From NCBI RefSeq assembly GCF_002742625.1, contig NZ_PEBF01000001.1, positions 1,178,001 to 1,242,000 on the forward strand: DNA of 64,000 nucleotides, in the 5' to 3' direction. Below, one piece after another: positions 37,833 to 47,109 of this stretch. Source of the stretch: Caulobacter sp. FWC2 (lineage in GTDB: Bacteria > Pseudomonadota > Alphaproteobacteria > Caulobacterales > Caulobacteraceae). The position numbers and the translations under genes are program-made. Positions within the stretch are counted from its first letter, which is position 1. Every line of letters begins with the position of its first letter. The notes beneath the pieces were generated by a model, which searched no databases, was not told the origin of the DNA, and worked only from the letters and a program-made list of their open reading frames with translations.

Positions 37833-38944
37833 TGCTGTACTTCCTGTACGAATGGCTGGCGCGCTCGCAAGAGCATGTTCCGGCGCTGAACCTGTTGAAA
37901 TACCTGACCTTCCGGTCCGGCATGGCGATGCTGACCGCCTATATCGTCGCCGTGGCCATGGGCTCGCGCTTCATTCGTTGGATGAAGGCCAAGCAGGGCA
38001 AAGGCCAGCCGATCCGCACCGACGGCATCGCCCGTCACGTCACCGAGAAGGCCGGCACGCCCACGATGGGCGGCTTCATGATCCTGGCCGGCCTGTTCGT
38101 CGGATCGCTGCTCTGGGCCGATCTGCGCAACATCCACGTCTGGGTCGTGCTGCTGATCACCGGCAGCTACGGCCTGCTGGGCTTCATGGATGACTACGCC
38201 AAGGTCACCAAGCAGACCACGGCCGGCCTTTCCAGCGTCCAGAAGCTGGTCGCCCAGTTCGCCGTGGCCATCGTCGCCGCCGTGATCCTGATCCTTTGGG
38301 CGCCCAAGTCGCCGATGACGCCGGGCATGGAGACCAGCGTGGTCTTCCCGATCTTCAAGGCGCTGGTGATCAATCTGGGCTGGTTCTACGTGGTGTTCGC
38401 CGCCGTGACGATCGCCGGCTTCTCCAACGCCGTGAACCTGACCGACGGCCTGGACGGCCTGGCCATCGTGCCGGTGATGTTCGCCGCCTCGACCTTCGGC
38501 CTGATCGCCTACCTGGTCGGCAACTACAAGTTCGCGGACTATCTGAACCTGCACTTCGCGCCGGGCGTCGGCGAGCTGGCGGTGCTGTGCGGCGCGATCA
38601 TCGGCGGCGGCATGGGCTTCCTCTGGTACAACGCCCCGCCGGCCAAGATCTTCATGGGCGACACCGGTTCGCTGGCCCTGGGCGGCGCGCTGGGCGCGAT
38701 CGCCGTCTGCGCCAAGCACGAGCTGGTCCTGGGCATCGTCGGCGGCCTGTTCGTGGCCGAGGCGCTGAGCGTCATGATCCAGGTCGCCTACTTCAAGAAG
38801 ACCGGCAAGCGGGTCTTCCTGATGGCGCCGATCCACCACCATTTCGAGAAGCTGGGCTGGGCTGAATCTACCGTCGTGATCCGGTTCTGGATCGTGGCGA
38901 TGATGCTGTCCTTCGTCGGCCTCGCCACGCTGAAGCTGCGTTAG
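37832..38944 (+). CDS. mraY: Phospho-N-acetylmuramoyl-pentapeptide transferase
   Basis: Inner-membrane enzyme that makes lipid I from UDP-MurNAc-pentapeptide and undecaprenyl phosphate. 370 residues, about ten membrane segments. Active-site parts: [20 protein letters not shown] (Asp pair), [26 protein letters not shown] and the histidine motif [11 protein letters not shown]. Full length. Confidence 0.98.
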   Translation: MLYFLYEWLARSQEHVPALNLLKYLTFRSGMAMLTAYIVAVAMGSRFIRWMKAKQGKGQPIRTDGIARHVTEKAGTPTMGGFMILAGLFVGSLLWADLRNIHVWVVLLITGSYGLLGFMDDYAKVTKQTTAGLSSVQKLVAQFAVAIVAAVILILWAPKSPMTPGMETSVVFPIFKALVINLGWFYVVFAAVTIAGFSNAVNLTDGLDGLAIVPVMFAASTFGLIAYLVGNYKFADYLNLHFAPGVGELAVLCGAIIGGGMGFLWYNAPPAKIFMGDTGSLALGGALGAIAVCAKHELVLGIVGGLFVAEALSVMIQVAYFKKTGKRVFLMAPIHHHFEKLGWAESTVVIRFWIVAMMLSFVGLATLKLR

Positions 38945-38955
38945 GGAGCCCGAGT

Positions 38956-40371
38956 ATGATCCCCGTCCGCGGATTCGAGGACAAGACCGTCGCAGTGTTC
39001 GGCCTGGGCCGAACCGGGCTGACGGCCGCGCGCGCCTTGATCGCGGGTGGGGCGAAGGTCGCCCTCTGGGACGAGAAACCCGAGAGCCGCGAGGCCGCGG
39101 CTGCCGAGGGGTTCCCGGTCGTCGACCTTCAGGCCGCCGACTGGAGCCAGTTCGCCGCCCTGATGCTGTCGCCGGGCGTGCCGCTGACCCACCCCAAGCC
39201 GCACTGGACCGTCGGCAAGGCCAAGGCCGCCGGCGTCGAGATCCTGGGCGACGTCGAGCTGTTCGCCCGCACGGTCAACGCCGCGCCGGCGCACAAGCGC
39301 CCGAAGATCATCGCCATCACCGGCACCAACGGCAAGTCGACCACCACCGCCCTGATCGGCCACCTCTGCGCCTCGGCTGGCCGCGACACGCGGGTCGGCG
39401 GCAATATCGGCCTGGGCGTCCTTGGCCTGGAAGACATGCACGGCGGCGCGGTCTACGTGCTGGAGCTGTCGTCCTACCAGCTGGACCTGACCTCGAGCCT
39501 GAAGCCCGACGCGGTCGTGCTGCTGAACATCTCGCCCGACCACCTGGATCGGCACGGCGGCATGGACGGCTATATCGCCGCCAAGCGCCGGATCTTCCTG
39601 AACCAGGGCAAGGGCGACACCGCGATCATCGGCGTCGACGATCCCTGGTGCCAGCAGATCTGCACCGAGATCACGGCCGCCAACCGTCGCACCATCTGGC
39701 CGATCAGCGCGGGCAAGGCGATGGGCAGGGGCGTCTATGCCCTGCAGGGCGTGCTCTATGACGCCACGGGCGAGCGGGTGGTCGAGATGGCCGACCTGCT
39801 GCGCGCCCGCAGCTTGCCTGGCCGCCACAACTGGCAGAACGCCGCGGCCGCCTACGCCGCCGCCCGCGCCATCGGCATCCCCGCCCACGACGCGATCGAG
39901 GGTCTGATGACCTTCCCGGGCCTGGCGCACCGGATGGAAACCGTCGGCAAGATCGGCAGGGTCCGCTTCGTCAACGACAGCAAGGCCACCAACGCCGACG
40001 CCGCCCGCCAGGCGATGTCCAGCTATCCCAAGTTCTACTGGATCGCCGGCGGCGTCGCCAAGGCCGGCGGCATCGACGACCTGAAGGACCTCTTTCCGCG
40101 CATAGCCAAGGCCTATCTGATCGGTGAGGCGGCCAACGTCTTCGCCGTGACCCTGGCCGGCAAGGCCGACGCGAAGATGAGCGGCACGCTGGAAAAGGCC
40201 GTTCAGCAGGCCTATGCCGACGCCGCCGCCAGCGGCGAGGACGCCGTCGTCCTGCTCTCGCCCGCCTGCGCCTCGTTCGACCAGTTCAGCGACTTCGAGG
40301 CCCGGGGCGAAGCCTTCCGCGCCGCGGTCAACGGACTGACGGTCAGCGGCGGCAAGTCGGCCGTGGCCTGA
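38956..40371 (+). CDS. murD: UDP-N-acetylmuramoyl-L-alanine--D-glutamate ligase
   Basis: Adds D-Glu to UDP-MurNAc-L-Ala. 471 residues. VFGLGRTGLTAARAL at the N terminus, ATP loop ITGTNGKSTTTALIGHL (about residue 120), VLELSSYQLD, LNISPDHLDRHGGMDGY, FPGLAHRMETVG and FVNDSKATNADA all fit. It is the last gene of the first dcw block; 128 bp of non-coding DNA follows before the KaiC-like gene. Confidence 0.97.
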   Translation: MIPVRGFEDKTVAVFGLGRTGLTAARALIAGGAKVALWDEKPESREAAAAEGFPVVDLQAADWSQFAALMLSPGVPLTHPKPHWTVGKAKAAGVEILGDVELFARTVNAAPAHKRPKIIAITGTNGKSTTTALIGHLCASAGRDTRVGGNIGLGVLGLEDMHGGAVYVLELSSYQLDLTSSLKPDAVVLLNISPDHLDRHGGMDGYIAAKRRIFLNQGKGDTAIIGVDDPWCQQICTEITAANRRTIWPISAGKAMGRGVYALQGVLYDATGERVVEMADLLRARSLPGRHNWQNAAAAYAAARAIGIPAHDAIEGLMTFPGLAHRMETVGKIGRVRFVNDSKATNADAARQAMSSYPKFYWIAGGVAKAGGIDDLKDLFPRIAKAYLIGEAANVFAVTLAGKADAKMSGTLEKAVQQAYADAAASGEDAVVLLSPACASFDQFSDFEARGEAFRAAVNGLTVSGGKSAVA

Positions 40372-40499
40372 AGGCCGTATCACCCAAAGACTCCGCCGCC
40401 GTCCGCGTATCGGGCGCGGCGCGCTGAACTTAGCCTTGGCTTCGGCGTTCAACCGTCATGCGCCGCTGAGGGGGCTGGCGCGTCGTCCACGGAGCGAAC

Positions 40500-42011
40500 A
40501 TGTCTGAAGCCAGGGTCGAGACGGAAGGCGCCCGCGTCAGCACAGGGGTGCCAGGGCTTGACGACATCCTGGGCGGCGGCTTGACGCGCGACCGCATCTA
40601 CCTGGTCGAGGGTACGCCCGGTTCGGGCAAGACCACCCTGGCGCTGCAGTTCCTGCTGAAGGGGCGCGAGCTGGGGGAGAGCGGGCTCTACATCACGCTT
40701 TCCGAAACCGAGCATGAACTCAAGGCGGCCGCCGCCAGCCACGGCTGGTCGCTGGACGGTATCGACCTGTTCGAGCTGGTCAGCGAAGAGGGTCTGGACC
40801 CCGACAGCGAGCAGTCAGTGCTGCACCCGTCAGATGTCGAGCTGGGCGAGACCACGCGCGGCGTGATGAGACAGGTCGAGCAGACTAGGCCGCTCCGCGT
40901 GGTCTTCGACAGCCTCTCGGAGATGCGGCTGCTGGCCCAGAACCCGCTGCGCCACCGCCGCCAGATCCTCGCGTTGAAGCACTTCTTCGCCACCCGCCGG
41001 TGCACGGTACTGCTGCTGGACGACCAGACCGCCGAGGATGGCGACCTGCAGCTGCACAGTATCGCCCACGGGGTGATCAGCCTCCGACGGATGACCCAGG
41101 AATATGGCGCGCAGCGCCGCCAGCTGGAGGTCGTCAAGATGCGGGGGATCAAGTTCCGCGGCGGCTTCCACGACTTCTCGCTCGACACCGGCGGCATTCA
41201 GGTCTTCGAGCGTCTGGTGGCGGCCGACCATCCGGCCACCTTCGTTCAGGAGAGGGTGTCCACGGGCTCGCCGGGCCTTGACTCGCTCATGGGCGGCGGG
41301 CTGACGCGCGGCACCAACACCTTGATCAGCGGCCCTTCGGGTGTTGGCAAGACCACCACGTCGGTGCGCTGCGCCCTGACCGCCCTCGAGCGCGGCGAGA
41401 CGGTGGCCTACTACCTGTTCGACGAGGGCCTGACGACCTTGCTGGCGCGCTCCAAGGCGCTGAGCATGGACCTGAAACCCTATATCGACAGCGGCCAACT
41501 GGCGGTCCGCGCCATCGACCCGGCCGAGCTGTCGCCGGGCGAGTTCGCCTTCCTCGTCCGCGACGCGGTGGAGAGGCTGGGCGCGCGGACGGTCGTCATC
41601 GACAGTCTCAACGCCTACCTCCAGGCCATGCCGGGGCAGAAGTTCCTGCTGCTGCAGATGCACGAGCTGCTGACCTATCTCAACCAGCAGGGCGTGGTGA
41701 CCCTTCTGATCCTGGGCCAGCACGGGTTCATCGGCGAGGTCCGCAGCGATATCGACCTCAGCTATCTCAGCGACGGCATCCTGCTGTTCCGGTTCTTCGA
41801 AGCCGCCGGTTCGGTGCTGACGGCGGTTTCGGCGGTCAAGAGCCGCACGGCCGAGCACGAAAAGACCATCCGCGAAATCCGCCTGACGGAAAACGGCATC
41901 CAAGTTGGCGAGGCGCTGACCGACTTCCAGGGCGTGATGTCCGGCCTGCCGTCGTACCAGGGCAATATCGTCATGCTGGGCGGGGAGAAAAGTCGGCCGG
42001 CGGATGCCTAA
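40500..42011 (+). CDS. KaiC-like double-domain RecA/RAD55 ATPase
   Basis: 503 residues made of two KaiC domains. P-loops GTPGSGKTT (residues 38-46) and GPSGVGKTT (278-286); domain start motifs STGVPGLDDILGGGLTRD and STGSPGLDSLMGGGLTRG; Walker B RVVFDSLSEM and TVVIDSLNAY. The catalytic Glu pair of cyanobacterial KaiC is SE in domain 1 and DE in domain 2. At the autophosphorylation pair it has S421-Y422 (DLSYLSDG) instead of Ser-Thr. No kaiA or kaiB is nearby. It overlaps the hybrid kinase gene by 8 bp, which suggests a working partnership rather than a full Kai clock. GGAG precedes the ATG. Confidence 0.88.
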   Translation: MSEARVETEGARVSTGVPGLDDILGGGLTRDRIYLVEGTPGSGKTTLALQFLLKGRELGESGLYITLSETEHELKAAAASHGWSLDGIDLFELVSEEGLDPDSEQSVLHPSDVELGETTRGVMRQVEQTRPLRVVFDSLSEMRLLAQNPLRHRRQILALKHFFATRRCTVLLLDDQTAEDGDLQLHSIAHGVISLRRMTQEYGAQRRQLEVVKMRGIKFRGGFHDFSLDTGGIQVFERLVAADHPATFVQERVSTGSPGLDSLMGGGLTRGTNTLISGPSGVGKTTTSVRCALTALERGETVAYYLFDEGLTTLLARSKALSMDLKPYIDSGQLAVRAIDPAELSPGEFAFLVRDAVERLGARTVVIDSLNAYLQAMPGQKFLLLQMHELLTYLNQQGVVTLLILGQHGFIGEVRSDIDLSYLSDGILLFRFFEAAGSVLTAVSAVKSRTAEHEKTIREIRLTENGIQVGEALTDFQGVMSGLPSYQGNIVMLGGEKSRPADA

Positions 42012-44043
42012 GCCCATCCTCATCCTGGCGCCGCGAGGGCGCGATGCGGCGGTCATCGCCGAGACCCTGGCCCATGTCGGTCACGCCTGTCAGATCTGCG
42101 CCGACCTTGAGACGCTCACTCGGGCGCTGGGCGACGAGGCTGGCGCGGCGATCCTGACGGAGGAGGCGCTGGCCCAGGGCGCGACCAACGCCCTGACGGA
42201 CTGGCTGGACCATCAGCCCAGTTGGTCGGACTTTCCGTTCATCGTGCTGGTCACCAAACAGGCCGGCAAGCGGGCCCAGGCTGACGCCGAACGTCTCAAA
42301 GGCATCGGCAACATCGTGCTGCTGGAGCGGCCGATCAACGCCGAGACCCTGGTCAGCGCGGCCCATTCGGCGATCCGCGCCCGTCATCGCCAGTACCTCG
42401 CCCGTGACCATCTGCACGCCCAGACCAAGGCCGAGGAGCAACTGCGCTTCGCTCTGGAAGCCGGCAAGCTCGGCGCCTGGGACCTGGATCTCGACAGCGG
42501 GGCCCTGACCACCTCGGCGGCGACGCGCGCGCACTTCGGCCACGCGGCCGAGCAACCGCTGACGCTGGCCGCCATCGAGGCGGCCGTTCATCCGGAGGAC
42601 GAGGCGTTGCGCGCCACCGCGCTGGCCGCCTCGATCACACGGGCCGAGGACTACGACGTCGAGTACCGGATTTTCTGGCCGGACGGTTCTCTGCACTGGG
42701 TGCAGGTGCGGGGACGCCTCAACCTGACCCTGCCTGGCGAGCCGCGGCGGATGTCGGGAATCAGCCTCGACATCACCGCCCGCAAGACGGCCGAGGCGGA
42801 GCTGCGGCTGCTCAACGAGACGCTCGAACAGCGCATCGCCGACAGCATCGGCGAACTGCGGCGCGCCAACGAACGCCTGCTGGCCGAGATCAGCGAGCGC
42901 GAGCAGGCCCAGGCCGCCCTGGTTCAGGCCCAGAAGATGGACGCCATCGGCCAGCTGACCGGCGGTATCGCCCACGACTTCAACAACCTGCTGACCGCCA
43001 TCGTCGGCAATATCGACATGATCGAGCGGCGCAGCGACGACGAGCGCGTCAAGCGCATGGCCGCCAACGCCCGCGAAGGCGTCGAGCGCGCCACCAAGCT
43101 GACCGCGCAGCTCCTGGCCTTCTCGCGCAGCCAGCAACTGGACCTGCAACCCGTGGAGGTCGACGCGCTGATCGCCGGCATGGACGACCTGCTGACCCGG
43201 ACCCTGGGGCACACGGTCGAGGTCCGCATGGCGCTGGCGGCCGGACCGGCGCGGGCCAATGCGGACGCCAACCAACTGGAGCTGGCGGTACTGAACCTGG
43301 CCATCAACGCCCGCGACGCCATGGGCGAGGGCGGAACGGTGACCATCTCCAGCCGGATCTCCGACGAGTGGCACGAGGGCCTGCAGCCTGTCGGCCACGT
43401 CGTGATCGCGGTCGGCGACACCGGCCACGGCATCCCCGAGGCGCTGCTGCAAAAGGTGTTCGATCCCTTCTTCACGACCAAGAGCGTGGGCAAGGGGACC
43501 GGGCTTGGCCTCAGCCAGGTCTATGGCATCGCCACCCAGTCGGGCGGCACGGTGCGGATCGACAGCACCGTCGGGGTCGGCACGACGATCGAGATCTGGC
43601 TGCCGGTCACCGAGGCCGGTGATCGCGTCCGGCCCAGCGACATTCCGCCGAACGAGACCCCGCTCAGCGAGGGCGAGCGCGTCCTGGTGATCGACGACGA
43701 CCCCAGCGTCCGCCGGTTTCTGGTCCAGTGCCTGCGCTCCCTGGGCTACCGCGTCACCGAGGCTGCGGGCGGGCAGGAAGGGCTGGCGCGGCTGGTGGAG
43801 GACCGGCCGGACCTGATGGTCGTCGACTTCGCCATGCCGGGCATGGACGGCGCCCAGGTGGCCAAGCGCGCGCGGCAGGTCATTCCCAAGCTCGGGATGC
43901 TGCTGATCACCGGCTACGCGGACGCCGGCGCCATCCGGGAGCTGGTCAATTCCGAAGCGGTCCTGCGCAAGCCGTTCAAGGTCAGCGATCTGGCTGTCGC
44001 TGTCCGCAAGGCGTTGGGCGAGCGCGCCGCGGTGGTCAGCTAG
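42004..44043 (+). CDS. Hybrid sensor histidine kinase (pseudo-receiver, PAS, HK, receiver)
   Basis: 679 residues, soluble. Residues 1-125 form a receiver-like domain without the phospho-aspartate (AAILTEEALAQG). PAS/PAC domain at about 145-265 (LRFALEAGKLGAWDLDLDSG, EYRIFWPDGSLHWVQVRG). A coiled coil leads to HisKA with H324 in TGGIAHDFNNLLTAIVGN, followed by HATPase motifs LNLAINARDAM, VGDTGHGIP and GTGLGLSQVYGI. The C-terminal receiver has VIDDDPSVRR and D608 in LMVVDFAMPGMDG. No membrane segment, so it senses a cytoplasmic cue. Start codon lies inside the KaiC-like gene. Confidence 0.92.
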   Translation: MPKPILILAPRGRDAAVIAETLAHVGHACQICADLETLTRALGDEAGAAILTEEALAQGATNALTDWLDHQPSWSDFPFIVLVTKQAGKRAQADAERLKGIGNIVLLERPINAETLVSAAHSAIRARHRQYLARDHLHAQTKAEEQLRFALEAGKLGAWDLDLDSGALTTSAATRAHFGHAAEQPLTLAAIEAAVHPEDEALRATALAASITRAEDYDVEYRIFWPDGSLHWVQVRGRLNLTLPGEPRRMSGISLDITARKTAEAELRLLNETLEQRIADSIGELRRANERLLAEISEREQAQAALVQAQKMDAIGQLTGGIAHDFNNLLTAIVGNIDMIERRSDDERVKRMAANAREGVERATKLTAQLLAFSRSQQLDLQPVEVDALIAGMDDLLTRTLGHTVEVRMALAAGPARANADANQLELAVLNLAINARDAMGEGGTVTISSRISDEWHEGLQPVGHVVIAVGDTGHGIPEALLQKVFDPFFTTKSVGKGTGLGLSQVYGIATQSGGTVRIDSTVGVGTTIEIWLPVTEAGDRVRPSDIPPNETPLSEGERVLVIDDDPSVRRFLVQCLRSLGYRVTEAAGGQEGLARLVEDRPDLMVVDFAMPGMDGAQVAKRARQVIPKLGMLLITGYADAGAIRELVNSEAVLRKPFKVSDLAVAVRKALGERAAVVS

Positions 44044-44056
44044 GTCGCGAAAGCCG

Positions 44057-45073
44057 TCAGCCCAGCGGCATGAACGCGTCGACCTTATCCAGCGCTGCCA
44101 GCGGCGAGCGGATCGAGCACCTCAAGCCCTCCGAGCGGTAGTCCACCGCCACCGCGCCGCCCAACTCGTTAGGAAGGGCGGTCTGGACGATGCGCGTGCC
44201 AAACCCACGCCGCTCGGGCGGGCGCACGGTTGGCCCGCCCCGTTCAGCCCATTCAATGACCAACTGGTCGTCGGGATCGATCGACCAGTGGACGTCCACA
44301 TGGCCGTCGGGGGCTGAGAGGGCGCCATACTTCAGGGCGTTGATCGCCAGTTCGTGGAAGGCCAGGGCCATGACCACGGCGGGCTTGGGCGAGACCTGCA
44401 GGTCCTTGCCGGTGATGGTCAGCTGGCGGGGGTGGGTGCTGTAGGGCGCGACCGAACCGTCGACGATCTGGCGCAGGCTGGCCGCAGACCAGTTCTGGTC
44501 GGTCAGCACGTTGTGGGTGGCGGCGATGGCCATCAGCCGGCCTTCCAGGGCGTCGCGCACCGACGGTTCCACCCCGGCGTTGCGCAGCGATTGGTTGGCG
44601 ATCGACTGGATGGTCGCCAAGGTGTTCTTGACCCGGTGATTGAGCTCGTTGACCAGCAGCTGCCGGTGCGCCTCGGCTGTGCGCTCGCCGGAGACGTCGC
44701 GCGAGGTGGCCAGCACCCGGATCACACGGCCGTTCTCCAGAATCGGCGAGACGGTGGTCTCCCACCAGCGCGGCGCGCCACGCGCCGTGGGGCAGAAGGC
44801 GCGGAACGCGACGGCGTTGCCGCTGAGCGCGGCGCGCAGAGCCTGCTCGACGGTTTCGCGGCTCTCGGACGGCCACATATCGGGCCAGTAGCGCAGGCGG
44901 TTACGGCCGTCGAAGTCGTCGATCTCGAGCAGCGACTGGCCCTGGGCGTTGATGTACTCGACGTGGCCGGCGGCGCTGATCACGCGGATGCAGTCCTGGC
45001 TGGCCTCGACGATGCTGAGGAAATAAGCCCCCGCACCCTCCAGAACGGCCTTGTCTGATCCTTCGTCGGCCAC
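44057..45073 (-). CDS. HWE-family sensor histidine kinase with PAS domain
   Basis: 338-residue soluble kinase. PAS domain at about 15-125 (FLSIVEASQDCIRVISAAGH, VIRVLATSRDVSGER). HWE signature: phospho-histidine H146 in VNELNHRVKNTLATIQSIA, N-box HELAINALKYGALSAPDG and the W-x-E in LVIEWAERGGP; G-box RRGFGTRIVQ. HWE kinases commonly act in general stress or light signalling. It converges on the hybrid kinase with a 13-bp gap. Start: GTG at 45073 with AGGGG six bases upstream; a GTG at 45091 would add six residues. Confidence 0.88.
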   Translation of the reverse strand: MADEGSDKAVLEGAGAYFLSIVEASQDCIRVISAAGHVEYINAQGQSLLEIDDFDGRNRLRYWPDMWPSESRETVEQALRAALSGNAVAFRAFCPTARGAPRWWETTVSPILENGRVIRVLATSRDVSGERTAEAHRQLLVNELNHRVKNTLATIQSIANQSLRNAGVEPSVRDALEGRLMAIAATHNVLTDQNWSAASLRQIVDGSVAPYSTHPRQLTITGKDLQVSPKPAVVMALAFHELAINALKYGALSAPDGHVDVHWSIDPDDQLVIEWAERGGPTVRPPERRGFGTRIVQTALPNELGGAVAVDYRSEGLRCSIRSPLAALDKVDAFMPLG

Positions 45074-45262
45074 ACCGCGCCCCTGCCACACAGCCCATGA
45101 TCACCGGCTGGCGCGGGAATTCAAGCAAAGCCTGTGCGACATGGGGCGCCTTCGCGCGTCTTGCGCTGGTCCGGGCGTCAAACCATCTGAATTCGCTTGG
45201 CGCCTTGGTGGAACGGCGCGCTTTCGCGGCTGTTTCGCAAGTCAGGGCTTGAAGGAGTTTCG

Positions 45263-45694
45263 ATGTCCCAGGTCGTCTGTGTCGCCTGCGGGGCGGGCAA
45301 TCGCCTGCCGGAGGATCGCGATCCGCTGTCGGCCAAGTGCGGCCGTTGCAAGTCGCTGCTGTTCACCGGCGGACCGACGGCCGTGACCGGCGCGGACCTT
45401 GACCGTCACCGTCGCCTGACAAAGGGAACGGCGCTGCTGCTGGATGTCTGGGCGCCGTGGTGCGGGCCCTGCGTGAGTATGGCGCCGGCCTTCGCGGCGG
45501 CCGCCCGTCAGCTGGAGCCGACGATGCGCTTGTTGAAGCTTGATTCTGAGGCCGAGCCGGCCGCGGCGGGCGCGCTGAACGTCAGCAGCATCCCGACCTT
45601 GGTGCTCTATCGCGATGGCCAGATCGTCGCGCGCCAGACCGGGGCCATGACCGCGCCGCAGATCGTCGACTGGGCGCGGCGCGCTCTCGTTTAG
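45263..45694 (+). CDS. trxC: Thioredoxin 2 (TrxC)
   Basis: 143-residue zinc-containing thioredoxin. N-terminal zinc ribbon CVACGAGNRLPEDRD with AKCGRCKSLLF, then the thioredoxin fold with active site VWAPWCGPCVSMAP and cis-Pro SIPTLVLYRDG. It reduces disulfides under oxidative stress. AAGGAG lies six bases before the ATG. Its stop codon overlaps that of the convergent 42-residue protein (shared TTAG). Confidence 0.95.
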   Translation: MSQVVCVACGAGNRLPEDRDPLSAKCGRCKSLLFTGGPTAVTGADLDRHRRLTKGTALLLDVWAPWCGPCVSMAPAFAAAARQLEPTMRLLKLDSEAEPAAAGALNVSSIPTLVLYRDGQIVARQTGAMTAPQIVDWARRALV

Positions 45695-45819
45695 CCGTCG
45701 TTCGACGGAGACGGGTCATCCGAAGCGGGACGCTTGGCGGCGGCTTTCTCGGCGGCCTTGGCCGCCTTCTGGCGCTCGCGTTCCTTGCGCTCGAAATCGT
45801 AGTTAGGTTTGCGAGCCAC
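45691..45819 (-). CDS. 42-residue basic protein
   Basis: Starts at a GTG (VARKPNYDFERKERERQKAA), 4 bp after the DUF6481 stop. Rich in Lys, Arg, Glu and Ala with a predicted helix over residues 9-32. Similar short MARKPNY-FER proteins are common in alphaproteobacteria but have no known function. A longer in-frame reading to 45912 lies inside the DUF6481 gene and is unlikely. Probably co-transcribed with the gene above it. Confidence 0.6.
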   Translation of the reverse strand: MARKPNYDFERKERERQKAAKAAEKAAAKRPASDDPSPSNDG

Positions 45820-45823
45820 CGGT

Positions 45824-46180
45824 CTAGTTCCGGGCCTTGCGGGCGGCGTATTTGGCGTCGCGCTTGGCTTTGGCTTCAGAGGCTGAGAGCGCCTTGCGTT
45901 CCTTACGCTCACCGCGCTTGGCGGACAGGGCGTCGGCGTCCAGAGCGGCTTGCGCCTCGATCTGTGCGGCTTCGGCGTCGGCGGCGGCCTGCTTGATGGC
46001 GGCCTTGGCGTCGGCGCGGACCTTGCGGACCTCGACCAGCTCCTGGGCGCGCAGCGAGGCGCGCTCGGCGAAGAGCGGATCGATGCTGGCGACGCGCGGC
46101 TTGAACTTGGCCAGCAGGGCGGCCTTGGCGTCAGCGGCGGTCTTCAGGCGGTCCGAATGGCGGATGTCTAGTGGGTTCAT
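45824..46180 (-). CDS. DUF6481-like Ala/Lys-rich protein
   Basis: 118 residues, almost entirely alpha-helical and charged (AADAKAALLAKFKPR, VEVRKVRADAKAAIKQAAAD, KRGERKERKALSASEAKAK). Families of this composition are found widely in alphaproteobacteria without a function. It lies downstream of the cold-shock gene but is separated from it by a terminator hairpin. Confidence 0.65.
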   Translation of the reverse strand: MNPLDIRHSDRLKTAADAKAALLAKFKPRVASIDPLFAERASLRAQELVEVRKVRADAKAAIKQAAADAEAAQIEAQAALDADALSAKRGERKERKALSASEAKAKRDAKYAARKARN

Positions 46181-46234
46181 GGTCGCTTTCGTATCCGGAC
46201 GCGAGATCGCGGACCGGCGGGAAGGTAAACGAAC

Positions 46235-46265
46235 GCCCGGCCCGGATGATCCATCCGGGCCGGGC
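46235..46265 (-). terminator. Terminator hairpin after the cold-shock gene
   Basis: Perfect 14-bp stem: GCCCGGCCCGGATG (46235-46248), ATC loop, CATCCGGGCCGGGC (46252-46265). It starts 7 bp after the csp stop on the minus strand and is followed by a T-containing run (GTTCGTTT). Confidence 0.75.
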
Positions 46266-46271
46266 TAATTC

Positions 46272-46481
46272 CTAGGCGGCGGTCAGCTGACCGGCCGACA
46301 TCTTGCCGCTGCGCTGGTCGCGTTCGAGTTCGAAGTTGATCTTCTGGCCTTCATCGAGCGAGCCGAGGCCCGAACGTTCAACGGCCGTGATGTGCACGAA
46401 CACGTCGGCGCCGCCGTCGTTGGGTTGAATGAAGCCAAAGCCCTTGGTGGAGTTGAACCACTTCACGGTGCCGGTAGCCAT
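46272..46481 (-). CDS. Cold-shock protein, CspA family
   Basis: 69-residue nucleic-acid chaperone. RNP1 KGFGFIQP and RNP2 DVFVHITAV motifs are present after the start [20 protein letters not shown] precedes the ATG. The 259 bp up to the next divergent gene is relatively AT-rich and probably carries the long csp leader typical of this family; no other gene was seen in it. Confidence 0.95.
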   Translation of the reverse strand: MATGTVKWFNSTKGFGFIQPNDGGADVFVHITAVERSGLGSLDEGQKINFELERDQRSGKMSAGQLTAA

Positions 46482-46740
46482 GGATGTATTCCTTGCATGA
46501 CATGAAACGCGCGGCCCGAATACGAGCCGCGTGATCAAATTTTCGGAGAGGATTTGGAGAGGCTCGGGGCTCGATCCGAAGAGCAAGCGTGGAGAGCGGC
46601 CGAACCAGTTCGATATTCGATGAAATATACCATGCGCCGGAAGATGGAAATCCGCAAGCAATTTCTGAAGATTATTCTACATGCGGCGATTTGGTTCTGT
46701 AATAATGCGGCATGCTTTTCAATTTCGTGTCTCGTATTCG

Positions 46741-47016
46741 ATGCCAGTAGCCAAGGTTCAGAAGCTTCCCCGCACCGGAGACGGCGTGCTGACGGTCGCC
46801 CGCCAGGATAGCGCCGTGGCCTTCTCCCTGCTCCTCGCCAGCGGCCCCGCAGGGCGCAAGAGCGGCAAGGGCAGCGTCACGGGCGACCCTGACATCCTGC
46901 GGCAGGCCTTCCGGGCCGGCGAGTGCCGGCTGACGCTGGATGACAGCGAGGCGATCAACATCGCCGTGGTCGCCCATACCGAGGGCGGAGAGGTGGCCTA
47001 TTTCGAATTGCGCTGA
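46741..47016 (+). CDS. Small conserved protein of unknown function
   Basis: 91 residues (MPVAKVQKLPRTGDGVLTVA start), no signal peptide or membrane segment; compact alpha/beta composition with SGKGSVTGDPDILRQAFRAG in the middle. It lies 93 bp before ftsW. An upstream in-frame ATG at 46681 would add 20 residues from AT-rich leader DNA and is less likely. Confidence 0.5.
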   Translation: MPVAKVQKLPRTGDGVLTVARQDSAVAFSLLLASGPAGRKSGKGSVTGDPDILRQAFRAGECRLTLDDSEAINIAVVAHTEGGEVAYFELR

Positions 47017-47109
47017 TCGCGGCGGCTTGCCCGCGCTTTTTGACGCATGTCCACTGACGTAGAACGGCGCGGCAAGATTTGATTAACCCTGCGGTCCGAC
47101 TCTCCGGCC

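Noticed and set aside
40500..42011. A complete circadian kaiABC system
   Set aside because: No kaiA or kaiB frame is present nearby and the phosphosite pair is changed, so only a KaiC-like ATPase is claimed.
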